From LMUY01 sp965198895 (GTDB lineage Bacteria; Pseudomonadota; Alphaproteobacteria; Acetobacterales; Acetobacteraceae), in NCBI GenBank assembly GCA_965198895.1, contig OZ240676.1, positions 3,472,001-3,536,000 on the forward strand: a stretch of DNA of 64,000 nt, in the 5' to 3' direction. Position 1 is the stretch's first letter; each line of letters starts with the position of its first letter. This document shows, in pieces, positions 12,001 through 18,290 of this stretch. The position numbers and the translations under genes were made by a program. The notes under the pieces were generated by a model. It was not told the DNA's origin. It did no database searches and worked only from the letters and a program-made list of their open reading frames with translations.

Positions 12001-12122
12001 TCGAACACCAGCGTGTCGGCAATGACCGCGCGCACCGTTCCCGCCGGCGGCTGTGCGAGGCTGTCCAGACGCGATCGGATGCGGCTTTTTGATCCAGGCC
12101 GGTTGCTCGTCTGATCAGACAT
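1..12122 (-). CDS. Giant LEPR-XLL repetitive surface/secreted protein (N-terminal part, runs off left edge)
   Basis: A single frame reads from ATG at 12122 to the window edge without a stop in the stretches I translated, including the extreme left end, giving at least 4040 residues; the C-terminus is outside. The N-terminus reads MSDQTSNRPGSKSRIRS and then carries the LEPR-XLL signature FDPLEPRILLNAEV at about residues 40-53. LEPR-XLL is known as an N-terminal mark of very long repetitive bacterial proteins; its exact role is not established. The rest is rich in Gly, Ala, Val, Ser, Thr and Asp. It is built from degenerate units of roughly 55-65 residues of the type AGxxxVGAAxxVNxxxxxTxAxI followed by a xxVxVxA strand, as expected of a beta-helical adhesin-like stalk. 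Six insertions contain a GL(x)GxxYY(V/A) cassette. No classical signal peptide is visible, so secretion by a type I-like route is an inference. Function is probably adhesion or biofilm matrix, unproven. Confidence 0.85.
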   Translation of the reverse strand, partial: MSDQTSNRPGSKSRIRSRLDSLAQPPAGTVRAVIADTLVFDPLEPRILLNAEVLAVQLATLPNQIANHDLLIQAVNQAEDVGGQIQTVQRVEVLDQSDKGAVLAIGDMSTISSVAITGNAGNDSVTLNLDSFGAHTVPTLSFTGGTGQNALVIDHSATTPLTWTVDGNGAGSVTEGSGATKLASFQGVQSVIGSGADVLAGPSANTNWAVTGPGSGTVSAMAFAGFSHLQGAANNDDTFIISGNGQISDGIDGGAGGFDTVVVDANPQSTLDLSATNSSSGSIGIDGQTTDYTGMEPITVTGTAQSVTLDLTADNTQATLSTNSSGQLVLAANTAETHTFNVPSQNLTILLDGSDSTLALNALPTGYAAPLSIQQGSSASGDTVTFSGDVATGGQALSASADTVTVEANATLDTRAASGTSGAITLDGKTIAADSKSSLLADTSLGAAAGGAITLAVSDQTYRAVDLPIDYSDKSVSIDLTGATLSGGDVSLQSADSDLSSASTVPVYVQGFVGNLETIASQIPGEVVSELTGIDASVVLRGADSAITLGSGTDIDSSGTVSIDSEAATSSLVQAIATDISGASSANPVQVAAGYAQSTASATVDITGNSSITAAGDVSVLANGSTDAEANATTSSKVGNSTADQPAAISVAVTYSDLSSTATLESGSSITSTAGSVNFNATGNTTTQPDATTNGYDNGRTGSVAGVSAAVGYDNASVLATVNGTITAAGTATPGADATGTVDGFEGNSSSTVNLTNNTIDLPNNGLQSGDQVTYTAGTLADTVAHPGGIVEAATPIGGLTSGQTYYALTDGGNQVQLASAPVVQLDPTGTNPQSTQTLNVVSALDLDIGAINSSNNSIYLAGNGFNTGDLVTYNAHGNTAITGLTSGATYIVNALDGSDFQLENTSTGAVIAISQGSALGNQSFTDGTNTQSLNLATVSGDIITTAGHGLTDLQTVVYRDLAGDGDDIGGLADSTSYTVHTLNATQFELLDANNQVIALGAPAGPGVQEFGYLGKALSFNPTTAVDPTSGEIAVASTTGLATGKAVIYNTDPDPSLDTTTQVPVLNGTTVEPDITVVAPDAAVAGLTAGGIYYLVVVDATHVRLASSAADALAAGPIDLTSLGGGNDDSLAGNTYTDGIGVTASLTSSNEAAASPAEGNEKPDLGSGSSLTSGAGVSLASLFPSATAALSSSVAPTTEEGTAVSSNSNSSGLDAAGGVVVNYANHTAKAVVGTVAGATLSTPQSVNIAATIQESEQSDAQASASRPSSEKDGDANGNSTALSISLALLTNDAEAIAGQSSSIDAGNALSVSSDVEYPLLAAPSDLLGGITSASDDYGLTPLEQDPLGDIATLLDGTFGVGSQLLNTWTVTSASSSGSGSFSIAGSIGVNIFTNTSDALIQSGAQINQNASLQNAGQTVSVSATTNLQLVEMAGIGGFSLNTSAIKAIKTDGLANALSGGSIVDLFDRSEGSGVGGSILDDNISDTTHAEIAGGAAVYAPGGVTLASSETVFRVAIAQSGALSGGSGATLAFSGSGLGYRQDSTTYAGLDTTGTTGVDLTGGGALLITATTGGLNIGIAGSIVVGQNAATGIGISAAVNDLNRKTAAFIGNDPASAEAAPTVASTIDAGSVTVSASTAGSVVAVAVAGTGSSGSAPDSGGESSGTTMDPPAEEQSSDDPLDGVSLPALFGESEAAASDASSAESEAPSAKSGVAIAGSAAVGVIDDTTLAYVSDTGTLSASGPVTIAADNSQLDLGISGGVAIATSGKGGNTGSKAIAGAFSVNQDTADTEAFLRDVTLTSTDQPAGSTADGVSITATRGGELDSFTASLAGNSTSEGTAFAGSASVNRMVDTTDALVDGADLSQMAGAAGTVAGQIGLSAQDSATVLAIGGGISVTTGSMSTGVGASLGFNQLSAQTHAGILGTDQRATVDDAGAGLSILAQNDGLIRAVGVSAGVATDGTGAAFTIGINILSSSPSIFGSGTEDAITATVDNATVDVGGPVSLTAEDGSVIQSVAGALGIGLEGSAFGIGLGWNEVVLNASATVVDASITAAGAIGLLAQSTDSNGLVDGKISSAAVSGAVGENTAVGGAVSVNGIMNTIGADIDSTSMVSGTGTVSVAAADSSTINTLVGGAALSLGGAGIGAALGGNYIDNGITAGIEGSATSTGGDVDTTASETAGIQALTVGLAGGDDAGVGGSLSVNVVDNTVAADIGATATVLASVGAVNVTASDSATVGSVAGQVAVGGDAGVGAASTVLDVSDDTEASISGDAIVHGLAGVTIEATNDEDFADFALEGSASGTAAIGGAVTATVIDDTTRAFISPADSSARAGFGVYAGNQADPASTSGDVTVEALDGMTLLGTAGSLSIGGSVGVGVGVDAGVATLDTEATIGAGANVAADGNVVVDADESEDITSISVSGTGGGDVAVGANAGVTDLSLTTTALVDNDAVVTAHDNVVVTAEDDSSTTQVAGSLQAAGYVAVGVAADIGLITKTTTATIASGAQVTALALGGGIVANTGAFAAGSNAAPPAATTVTFATSAIGAGGVINASTAGLATGDQVVYQGGNGPLGGLQDGATYYVIVVSATQFKLARSLSDAQNGIAITITAGLSPSTGENQVALLAGVVLPSVSSKNYSPVNLSGNPEGAPVTASQDGVVVVAVSTNSFEGVGAAAGAALVAVEVAGAVGVDTIDTQASIAAGATVHSGQSVAVAAGRTDHSLTLGLGGAVGAAAVAPAIAVPVLNGTTSATIGLNADGTLGTTATSVTAGQDVTVTADAQEDMTLLAIGFSAGGVAIAGSAGAAVMNTTTLAEIGGSGTTVRADGNVLVSATDTTTDHVIAGAVGLGGVAGAGAIAATVLTKTTDAIIDGAKVDGLATTGNTVDDTQGVAVLATSTENVTDVAGSGSGGGTAALAGAVTVEELGSDTLAAIQDGAQVNTLAAAGSGQSVAVYASNTVTELVIAGALGVGGEVGIGAGVDVGILTNQTNADIDDSTVDAVGTVDVNATTGRTIQSDAIAAGVGSVGLGGGVVVEAIGGAFSPSYSAQNDSGSTNSGNALAGNSSGTSVLSQMDGSLSGTAGEVGTSTGTLPAIDPATAVSASANTIDFGQATGIRTGEALQYSANGGPVIGGLVSGDTYYAIVSGDGSVIQLASSRAAALSGEAIALTPATSGGSETFTEIGVNGSSTDGAAASSVPGGTLTNATAGNTADGTGASIGAGSNVSAATVVVDGEQQAAFTLTGGGAGIGGLAGVGVGLVVVGIQSNVSATVEAGAAVATGTGGLDVEASRTLNLGALGIAGAASGFVSLGAAVAYVQDSSSVTASMDGSVTGPGPVTVDATHTETLSLSNTAGAISAGGAVAAAIVLANVSGETAASVGAGATIGTVAAPVSSVTVAANRSVTVEPYSSGEPFGIGLAAGQLAGAAGVGEVSLGGGVSAMIGAGAAIDASGAVDVTASDTPVATGLLVDGGAFGILAAGAMIGSVSATDTVGSSIGSSARVSAGSILVQAQATPQVSIETEPSAGGIGAGSGSNASSTIDTTVSATVYSSAMLVASGAIRIESDASPNGGSQALGTDYGGVSVGFSTASTTETVTNTATVADSATITSKLGSFALLANSDDTISSDGEHSGGALVAVAQSSSSATLTDTTTATVGGLAAITAATDLSVESKVAVNGSATASDSSSGAGVDAEDSGTLTIADTANTAVGTDAAGASVLTGNTVEVLADVASVIASSNTTSTAKGAGGESDSTAATGVTSDAYTALGSAVITGEASTTVAARQDLPITQALPTATLEAAAGKTSPTATDSLSMTTNVSAGSGTSIFTRSLGVDAYVSPGPVYTAHSQRNSDDIYDAGSSTNKASLTDNRAITWNAAATLLGAPAPTLVVDEDGTVHAAGLTATVDQGAGTVTVAPISNTTALAGTVVFDIAPSAYDGASNVSSTISGTPTVTFDTTLERVSLTNNSALALVVGAIGVAEATASGQVSVTAGSQSGFHVTTQTAQPGTPITIDSTATGDVELTGSIQDPLGSVSITAAEASIVNA
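8740..9900 (-). repeat. Cluster of four GLxxGxxY cassettes inside the giant LEPR-XLL gene
   Basis: Four related modules lie close together here, near 8740-9050, 9120-9330, 9350-9600 and 9640-9880. Each reads roughly as a hydrophobic strand, a (G)L-x-(T/S)GD-x-V-x-Y turn, an IGGLxxGxxYYV-type strand and a closing strand ending in F/V-x-L. Two further copies lie near 2640-2830 and 4210-4500. They are imperfect at DNA level, so they are old protein-level duplications and not recent tandem repeats. Similar cassettes occur in other giant adhesin-like proteins; a defined function is not known to me. Confidence 0.6.
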
Positions 12123-12453
12123 AATATTCCCAATTCGAAACGACATCGCCAACGCTCGCTACCTAACAGCAACGACTAGCAATCTTCTTCCGGTGCAGGG
12201 CTCGCCGCTTGAAACAGCAGGCGCGCCGGCCGCTCAGAGAAGCAACAAGTGGTTACGATGTAGTCGTTTCCCCGCGCGCTCTTGTTTTCGCCGCATTGCG
12301 AGTTTCGATAACATCGCTTTTTGTTGATGTCACTGCCATGCACCGGCTTTGCTGCTGCAAAGCGGACATTTGTCGAGGAGTTCTCTGATCCATCGCCCGG
12401 CACCTCAAATGGTGGATGCATGTCGCATATCCGGTGTCGGCCGTGCTTCGGTG
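12123..12453. other. Intergenic leader between the regulator gene and the giant LEPR-XLL gene
   Basis: About 330 bases without a convincing gene. The composition is visibly more AT-rich than the flanking genes, as expected for a promoter or leader of the giant gene, which is read leftward from 12122. I could not pick a confident -35/-10 pair or a terminator hairpin. A short open frame on the minus strand (12176-12421) has no recognisable motif and atypical composition and is not called. Confidence 0.4.
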
Positions 12454-15069
12454 CTAAAATATGCTAAATCCGCCGGCCCGCGCCGACGCGGCGACGGCAT
12501 CCGCCTCGGTCCACGCCGCGCCCTCGGCGACGAGGCTGGCCCGGCGGGCCGGGGGAAGGGCGGAGAGCGCGGCCTCGATCTCCTGATACAGGTCCAGCCG
12601 CGCACCCGTTCGCTTGCGGGAAAGCGGATACACACGCAGCACGAACCCCATCAGCCGCGCTGCCGTCTCGCCGTCGCCTTCGCGCGCTCGCAGCGCCGCC
12701 AGCGTTTCCATCGCGCGGGCCAGGATGACGACCAGGCCGGTGACCGGTGCGCCGGCGACGACCTCGCGCACCGCGTCGTAAGCCTCTGCGCTCGCTCCGG
12801 CCAGCGCAAGATGCGGCGCCATCAGCGACACCAGCGGCTCGCGCAGACCCGGCGGCAGCTCCGAGCGGAGCGAGCGCATCTGCGCGATCGCCTCGTCGCG
12901 GCGGCCGAGCCGGTACAGCGGTTCGCTGCGATTGCCGCCGGACAGCATCATCCCATAGCCGTGCCCCATCGCCTTGGCGACGGCGAAGGCCTCGTCGTGC
13001 CGGGCCAGCGAGCCCGGTAAGTCGCCGGCTTGCGACAGCACGCCGCCCTGCCGCTCCAGGCAGAGCCCAAGCCACTTCGTCGGCGGAATCTGGCGCAGCA
13101 CGCGCTCGGCCTCGTCGAGCAGCGGGATCGCATCGGTATGCAGCTCCTGGCGGAGCTTCGTGCTGGCAGCGCGCCACAAGGCCGCGCCTAACCCGACCTG
13201 GTCGCCAAGCTCACGGAACAGGCCGACGGCCCGCTCGGCTGCCGGAAAGTTCTCCACGTCGCCGATCTGCACGTCCGGCCAGCTATGTCCGAGCCAGAGC
13301 CGGGCCTGCACCGCACGCGGCGTGTCGGGCCCGATCCGCGCGATCGCGAGCTGATGCCATCGCCGGCTCTCGCGCAGCGGCAAGCCAGGCAGTTCCCACC
13401 ACAGCGGCCAACTCGCCGCCACCAGCCGCAGCCCAAGCTCGGTCGTGGCTGGGCTGGCGGCTTCGAACGCCCATTCGAGTGCCGCCCGCAGATTGTCGGC
13501 GTCGGGCCCGTAACGCCCGCTCCAAACGGCGCCATGCAGCGTCGGCCATTCCGCTTCGGCCCGCTCGAAGACGGCCGCCATGTATCCCGCCTGCCGCCCT
13601 TGCAGATCGTCGAAGTTCGGGGGCGCCAGTTGCTCGAGCGCGTATTGCCGGGTCGTCTCCAGCAGGTGATAGCGCGTCTGCCCCTCCTGCTGGGCGGTGG
13701 CTTGCATGACCACGAGCGACTTCTCCGCCAGCGACGTCAGCGGATCGACGATGTCCCACTCGCTCCGGCCGCCGCCCATCACTACCGTGACGGCATCGAG
13801 CATGGCCCCGCCGGGGAACATCGCCAGCACCTGCAGCAGCCGTCGTTCCTCCGCGTCGAGGAGCTCCCAGCTCCAGTCGAACATGGTCCGCAACGTGCGC
13901 TGCCGGGGCAGCACGTCGTGCCGGGCGCCTGCCAGTGTACGGAAGCGATCATGCAGCCGGGCCGCAAGCTGCGCCGGCGTCATGACCTGCAGCCGTGGCA
14001 CCGCCATCTCGATCGCCAGCGCGATGCCGTCGAGCCGGCGGCAGATCGCGGCGATCTCGGGCGCCACGGCATCGTCGAGCACGAAGTCCGGCAACAGCAG
14101 ACCGGCTCTGTCGGCGAACAGGCGGACGGCCTCGAAGCCCAGCGCCTCCGCCGCCGAGAGACGGGTGGCCGGCGGGATCGCCAGTGGCGGCAGGCGGAAC
14201 ACCTTCTCGCCGGGCAGGCCGAGCGTTTCCCGGCTGGTGACCAGCGTCGCGACGCCCGGACACGCCGCGAAAACCGATTGCAGCAATGTCCTCACTTCCG
14301 CGGTCACATGCTCGGCGTTGTCGATCACGAGCAGCACGCGGCGCGTGTGCAGGGCGGTCACGACCGCCGCCCCGGCCGTGGCCGCCCCATGTGCGCTCCC
14401 CTGGGCACCTCCGGCGCCGACGGCCAACGCGACGGCCTCGGCGACCGCACCGGATCGCGGCACCGTCCCGGCGAGGTTCACGAAGATGACCCCGTGTGGA
14501 AACGCCGGCGCCGCGACGCGGCTGAGCCGCAGTGCCAGCCGCGTCTTGCCCACGCCGCCCATGCCGACCACGCAGATGAGGCGTTCGGTGTCGAGCAGGT
14601 TGGCCAGGGCGCCGAGTTCACGCTCCCGGCCGATGAACAGCGTCAGCGGCTCGCCCTGGTGGCTGGCGGGCGGGTCGGCGAGCGGGCTGGCGCGACGTTC
14701 CACGAGTGCCGTGAGCAGATAGCCCCGGCCCGGGACCGTGCGGATCAACGGTGTGTCGTTCGTGCCCAAACCCGCGGCGTCCTGCAGGGCACGGCGTAGA
14801 GCGGCCATCTGGACCGAAAGGTTGTTGGTTTCGACCGCCCGTTTTCCCCAGGCGGCGCGGGTCAGCGCCTCCTTCGAGACGGGCTGGCCGCTCCCTTCCG
14901 ACAGCGCGATCAGCAGGTCCAGGGCCCGCGCGCCGAGATCCACGCGCCGGCCTTGATAGCGTAGCTCAAGACGGGTCGGCGATAGTGTGAAGCCGGCAAA
15001 CGCGTAGCTCGCCGCCTCGCCGCCAGGATCGCGGGTCTCAGGCCCGTGCGGGATCGGCTTGACGATCAT
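12454..15069 (-). CDS. Winged-helix transcriptional regulator with NTPase and TPR-like domains
   Basis: Protein of 871 aa. Residues about 20-120 form an OmpR/PhoB-type winged helix (ending in VPGRGYLL), a DNA-binding domain without a receiver domain. A STAND/AAA-type NTPase follows, with the Walker A motif GMGGVGKT at about 169-176 and the Walker B strand VLLVID at about 245-250. The C-terminal half, from about 550, is helical and resembles TPR or adenylate-cyclase-associated repeats that act as sensor platforms. Such proteins are one-component regulators in which NTP binding and ligand or protein sensing control DNA binding. It is read in the same direction as the giant LEPR-XLL gene, 331 bases upstream of its start, so it may regulate that gene, which is inference. 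The start at ATG 15069 is supported by homology-like content from residue 20 onward. Confidence 0.8.
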   Translation of the reverse strand: MIVKPIPHGPETRDPGGEAASYAFAGFTLSPTRLELRYQGRRVDLGARALDLLIALSEGSGQPVSKEALTRAAWGKRAVETNNLSVQMAALRRALQDAAGLGTNDTPLIRTVPGRGYLLTALVERRASPLADPPASHQGEPLTLFIGRERELGALANLLDTERLICVVGMGGVGKTRLALRLSRVAAPAFPHGVIFVNLAGTVPRSGAVAEAVALAVGAGGAQGSAHGAATAGAAVVTALHTRRVLLVIDNAEHVTAEVRTLLQSVFAACPGVATLVTSRETLGLPGEKVFRLPPLAIPPATRLSAAEALGFEAVRLFADRAGLLLPDFVLDDAVAPEIAAICRRLDGIALAIEMAVPRLQVMTPAQLAARLHDRFRTLAGARHDVLPRQRTLRTMFDWSWELLDAEERRLLQVLAMFPGGAMLDAVTVVMGGGRSEWDIVDPLTSLAEKSLVVMQATAQQEGQTRYHLLETTRQYALEQLAPPNFDDLQGRQAGYMAAVFERAEAEWPTLHGAVWSGRYGPDADNLRAALEWAFEAASPATTELGLRLVAASWPLWWELPGLPLRESRRWHQLAIARIGPDTPRAVQARLWLGHSWPDVQIGDVENFPAAERAVGLFRELGDQVGLGAALWRAASTKLRQELHTDAIPLLDEAERVLRQIPPTKWLGLCLERQGGVLSQAGDLPGSLARHDEAFAVAKAMGHGYGMMLSGGNRSEPLYRLGRRDEAIAQMRSLRSELPPGLREPLVSLMAPHLALAGASAEAYDAVREVVAGAPVTGLVVILARAMETLAALRAREGDGETAARLMGFVLRVYPLSRKRTGARLDLYQEIEAALSALPPARRASLVAEGAAWTEADAVAASARAGGFSIF

Positions 15070-15232
15070 GCACGGGGGCTTGAGTGCGCGACAACGGCAT
15101 CGGGGCCGCGCCTCGGGGCAAGCTTTGCTGGGCGGGTTGGTCGCGAATTCCCATGCGGCAACAGTACTGCAGAGTCTTCACGCGGCGCCAGTCAGGCCTC
15201 GAGGCGCGTGGTCACCCGTTTGGGAGCGCTGG

Positions 15233-16171
15233 CTAGCCCCCGAGCGCGCCCTGCGTGTTCACATACAGCGCGTAGATCGACGTGCAGGACGCCATGAACA
15301 GCCGGTTGCGCCAGCGCCCGCCGAAGCAAAGATTGGCACAGCGTTCCGGAAGCTCGATGTGGCCGATCGGCTCGCCCTGCGGATTGAACACGCGCACCCC
15401 GTCGAGCGCCGGGTCGCCCATGCCCCAGCCGCACCACAGATTGCCGTCCACGTCGACGCGGAAGCCGTCGGGCGTGCCCGGCCCGGCGTCGATCAGCACT
15501 CGGTTCTCGCCCACCGCCGTTCCGTCCGCGGTCACGGTGAAGGCGCGGATGGCGCGCGGGCGGGAGCGGGATTCGATCACGTAAAGCACGCGCTCGTCCG
15601 GCGAGAACGCCAGGCCGTTGGGCCCGTCTACGGCATCGGTGATCACCGTCATCGCGCCCGTGATGCCGTCGATGCGATAGACGCGGTGCGGCAGTTCTTG
15701 CGGGGCCTTCTCGCCCTGGTAGTAGCCGGCGATGCCGAAGGGCGGGTCGGTGAACCAGATCGAACCATCCGATTTCACCACCAGGTCGTTGGGCGAGTTC
15801 AGCCGCTTGCCCTCGAAGCTGTCGGCCAGCATGGTGACGCTGCCGTCGTACTCGGTGCGGGTGATGCGCCGGCCGCCATGCTCGGCGGTGACCAGGCGTC
15901 CCTGGCGGTCGCGCGTGTTGCCGTTGGCATGGCCGGACGGCTCGCGGAAGGTATCGAGCACGCCGGTGTGCTCGCTCCAGCGAACGATCCGGTTGTTCGG
16001 GATGTCGCTGCACAACAGATAGCGGCCGTCGCCGAACCACACCGGGCCCTCGGCCCAGCGTAGCCCGCCGGCGATGTGTTCCACCGCGGCCAAAGGCAGC
16101 CGGTAGTGCTCGAAGCTGTGGTGCAGCACGCGCACGGCCGGGTCGGGGTAGCGGATCACGGGGGGTAACAT
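15233..16171 (-). CDS. SMP-30/gluconolactonase family lactonase
   Basis: Protein of 312 aa with the six-bladed beta-propeller pattern of the SMP-30/gluconolactonase/LRE family, Ca2+- or Zn2+-dependent hydrolases of sugar or other lactones. The expected metal ligands are visible: Glu41 in WAEGPVW, Asn185 in GPNGLAFS and Asp235 in PDGFRVDVDG, with spacing like that of the human enzyme. No signal peptide, so probably cytoplasmic. It is the last gene of the minus-strand operon that starts at 20234, 19 bases after the MFS permease gene. A ribosome-binding sequence AAGGGC precedes ATG 16171. The context suggests hydrolysis of a lactone intermediate made by the SDR or hydrolase encoded upstream. The substrate is unknown. 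Confidence 0.85.
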   Translation of the reverse strand: MLPPVIRYPDPAVRVLHHSFEHYRLPLAAVEHIAGGLRWAEGPVWFGDGRYLLCSDIPNNRIVRWSEHTGVLDTFREPSGHANGNTRDRQGRLVTAEHGGRRITRTEYDGSVTMLADSFEGKRLNSPNDLVVKSDGSIWFTDPPFGIAGYYQGEKAPQELPHRVYRIDGITGAMTVITDAVDGPNGLAFSPDERVLYVIESRSRPRAIRAFTVTADGTAVGENRVLIDAGPGTPDGFRVDVDGNLWCGWGMGDPALDGVRVFNPQGEPIGHIELPERCANLCFGGRWRNRLFMASCTSIYALYVNTQGALGG

Positions 16172-16190
16172 GGCATTGCCCTTCTTTTCG

Positions 16191-17474
16191 TCAGATGTCC
16201 CGCGTGACCACGCGCAGGATCCAGGTCAGGCCGGCCGAGACCAGCAGCATGACGGCCAGGGCGGCGAGCGCCAGGTTGAACGACCCGGTGCTGTCCTTCA
16301 CGACGCCCATCATCCACGGCGAGACGTAGCCGCTGAGGCTGCCGACCGAGTTGATGAACGCCATGCCGGCCGCCGCCGTCGCTCCCGTCAGATACCGTGA
16401 TGGCAGGCTGTAGAAGGCCGGCCGGGCCGAACTCAGCCCGACCACGGCGAGGGTGATGCCGACCATCGATGGCACGATGGCGGGGAACGAGATCGACACG
16501 ATGAAGCCGATTGCGGCCAGCACGCAGGTCCCCATCAGGTTCAACAGATGCTGCCCGGTGCGGTCCATGTGCCGCGCCCACAGGATCATCACGCCGGACG
16601 CCACCAGGTACGGAACGGCGGACAGGAAGCCGATCGCCGTCGTGTCCAGTCCCTTGCCCTTCAGGATCAGCGGCAGCCAGTAGATGATGCCGTTGATGCC
16701 GAGCCAGTAGGTGAACAGGATCCCCGTCATCAGCCACACCCGGATATCCCGCAAAGCCGCCAGGAAATCCTTCTTCGGGGTGACCGTCTGTTCGCGGTTC
16801 AGCTCGGCCAGCAGCGCCGCCCGCTCGTCCGGCTGCAGCCAGGTCGCCTCGCGCGGATGATCGCGCAACAGCACCAGCGTGAGCACGCCCATCACGCAGG
16901 CGGGCAGGCCCTCGATCAGGAACAGCCATTGCCAGCCATGCAGCCCCAGCAGGCCCTGCATCTGCAGCACGAACACCGACACCGGGCCGCCGATCACGGA
17001 GGAGAGCGGAATCGCCACCATGAACCACGCGAGCACGCGCACCCGGCTCTCGCGCGGAAACCAGGTCGAGAGATAGAACAGCACGCCGGGGAAGAACCCG
17101 GCTTCCGCCGCGCCCGTCAGCACCCGCATCCAATAGTAGCTCTGCGGCCCCACCACGAACGCGGTGGCGGCGGACAGCAGGCCCCACGAGATCATGATGC
17201 GCGCGAGCCAGCGCCTGGCGCCAAATCTGTACAGCGCCAGGTTGCTCGGCACCTCCAGCAGGCAGTAGCCGAGAAAGAAGAAGCCGGCCGCCGCGCCGAA
17301 CTGGGCGTTGGTCAATCCTAAGTCGTGGTTCATCGTGAGCGCCGCGAAGCCCACGTTGGAGCGGTCGATGTAGTTGAAGAAATACGCGACCGCGAGCAGC
17401 GGCACCACGCGGAGCAGGTTCTTGCGTACCGCGCGGGTGAGCGGGTCGGGGGCGGCCAGCAGGGTGGTGGACAT
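16191..17474 (-). CDS. MFS transporter, anion:cation symporter (ACS) family
   Basis: Protein of 427 aa with twelve predicted membrane segments and the ACS-family signature near the first helix, YIDRSNVGFAAL, followed by GFFFLGYCLLEVPSNL. This family imports organic anions such as tartrate, galactonate, phthalate or hydroxyphenylacetate with protons. The start ATG 17474 has a good GAGGAG ribosome site. It lies between the SDR gene (9 bases upstream) and the SMP-30 lactonase gene (19 bases downstream) in one operon, so it most likely imports the substrate, or a hydroxy- or sugar-acid, of this pathway. Exact substrate cannot be told from the sequence. Confidence 0.85.
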   Translation of the reverse strand: MSTTLLAAPDPLTRAVRKNLLRVVPLLAVAYFFNYIDRSNVGFAALTMNHDLGLTNAQFGAAAGFFFLGYCLLEVPSNLALYRFGARRWLARIMISWGLLSAATAFVVGPQSYYWMRVLTGAAEAGFFPGVLFYLSTWFPRESRVRVLAWFMVAIPLSSVIGGPVSVFVLQMQGLLGLHGWQWLFLIEGLPACVMGVLTLVLLRDHPREATWLQPDERAALLAELNREQTVTPKKDFLAALRDIRVWLMTGILFTYWLGINGIIYWLPLILKGKGLDTTAIGFLSAVPYLVASGVMILWARHMDRTGQHLLNLMGTCVLAAIGFIVSISFPAIVPSMVGITLAVVGLSSARPAFYSLPSRYLTGATAAAGMAFINSVGSLSGYVSPWMMGVVKDSTGSFNLALAALAVMLLVSAGLTWILRVVTRDI

Positions 17475-17483
17475 GGCCGCTCC

Positions 17484-18290
17484 TCAGTCGCAGCGGGCGG
17501 TCATGCCGCCATCGACCACGATCTCGGTCCCGGTGATGAAGCGGGCGTCGTCGGAGGCCAGGAACAGTGCGGCGTTGGCGGTGTCCCGCCCGTCGCCCAT
17601 GAAGCCGAGCGGGATGCGGGCGACCCGGCTTTTCAGCAGCGACTCCACGTCGCCGCCGGCGCGCTGCCCGGCAAGGCGGGCCTCCACCATCGGCGTGTGC
17701 ATCTGGCCCGGCACCACCGTGTTCACCCGGATGCGCTTCGGCGCGTATTCCACCGCCGTCACCCGGCCGAAATGGATCACCGCCGCCTTGGACGCCGCGT
17801 AGCCGACCTGCGCCGACCCGGTCCAACGCAGCCCCGAGGTGGAGGCGGTGTTCACGATGGAACCGCCGGCTGCCTCCATATGCGGGATCACGTGCTTGCA
17901 GGTGAGGAACACGCTTTTCAGGTTGAAATCCATTTGGCCGTCCCACGCATCCTCGGACAGCGCGACCACGCCGCCCTTGGCCGAACCGCCGACGTTGTTC
18001 ACCAGGATGTCCACCCGGCCGTAGGCGGCAAGGCAGGCGTCGACCATCGCCGCCACCTGCGCGCTGTCGGTCACGTCGGTCAGGTGGGTGCGGATGCTGC
18101 CGCCATGCGCGGCCTCGGCGTTGGCGCGCGCGACCGTCTCCTCCATCGGCTCGGGCTTGAGGTCGACGGCGAACACCTGGGCCCCCTCGCGGGCGAACAG
18201 CACCGCGGCGGCCCGCCCGTTGCCCCAGCCGGGCCCCACGCAGCCGGCGCCGGTGATCAGTGCGACCTTCCCCGCCAGCCGGCCGCTCAT
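17484..18290 (-). CDS. SDR family NAD(P)-dependent oxidoreductase
   Basis: Classical short-chain dehydrogenase/reductase of 268 aa. The nucleotide-binding glycine motif is TGAGCVGPGWGNGRA at about 13-27, slightly longer than the usual TGxxxGxG. NNVGG follows at 98-102, the catalytic Ser is at 150 or nearby, and Tyr164 and Lys168 form the YAASK motif; the C-terminus ends in VVDGGMTARCD. The start ATG 18290 overlaps the stop of the upstream gene in an ATGA arrangement, which supports this start against longer in-frame versions. It oxidises or reduces an alcohol/ketone in the same pathway as the neighbouring hydrolase and lactonase. Substrate unknown. Confidence 0.85.
   Translation of the reverse strand: MSGRLAGKVALITGAGCVGPGWGNGRAAAVLFAREGAQVFAVDLKPEPMEETVARANAEAAHGGSIRTHLTDVTDSAQVAAMVDACLAAYGRVDILVNNVGGSAKGGVVALSEDAWDGQMDFNLKSVFLTCKHVIPHMEAAGGSIVNTASTSGLRWTGSAQVGYAASKAAVIHFGRVTAVEYAPKRIRVNTVVPGQMHTPMVEARLAGQRAGGDVESLLKSRVARIPLGFMGDGRDTANAALFLASDDARFITGTEIVVDGGMTARCD

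Noticed and set aside
1..12122. Internal repeats of the giant gene considered as CRISPR or tandem DNA repeats
   Set aside because: Similarity is at protein level with degenerate DNA, no constant repeat length and no unique spacers.
12176..12421. Minus-strand 81-codon open frame between the regulator and the giant gene
   Set aside because: No motif, atypical composition and no ribosome site; treated as leader DNA.
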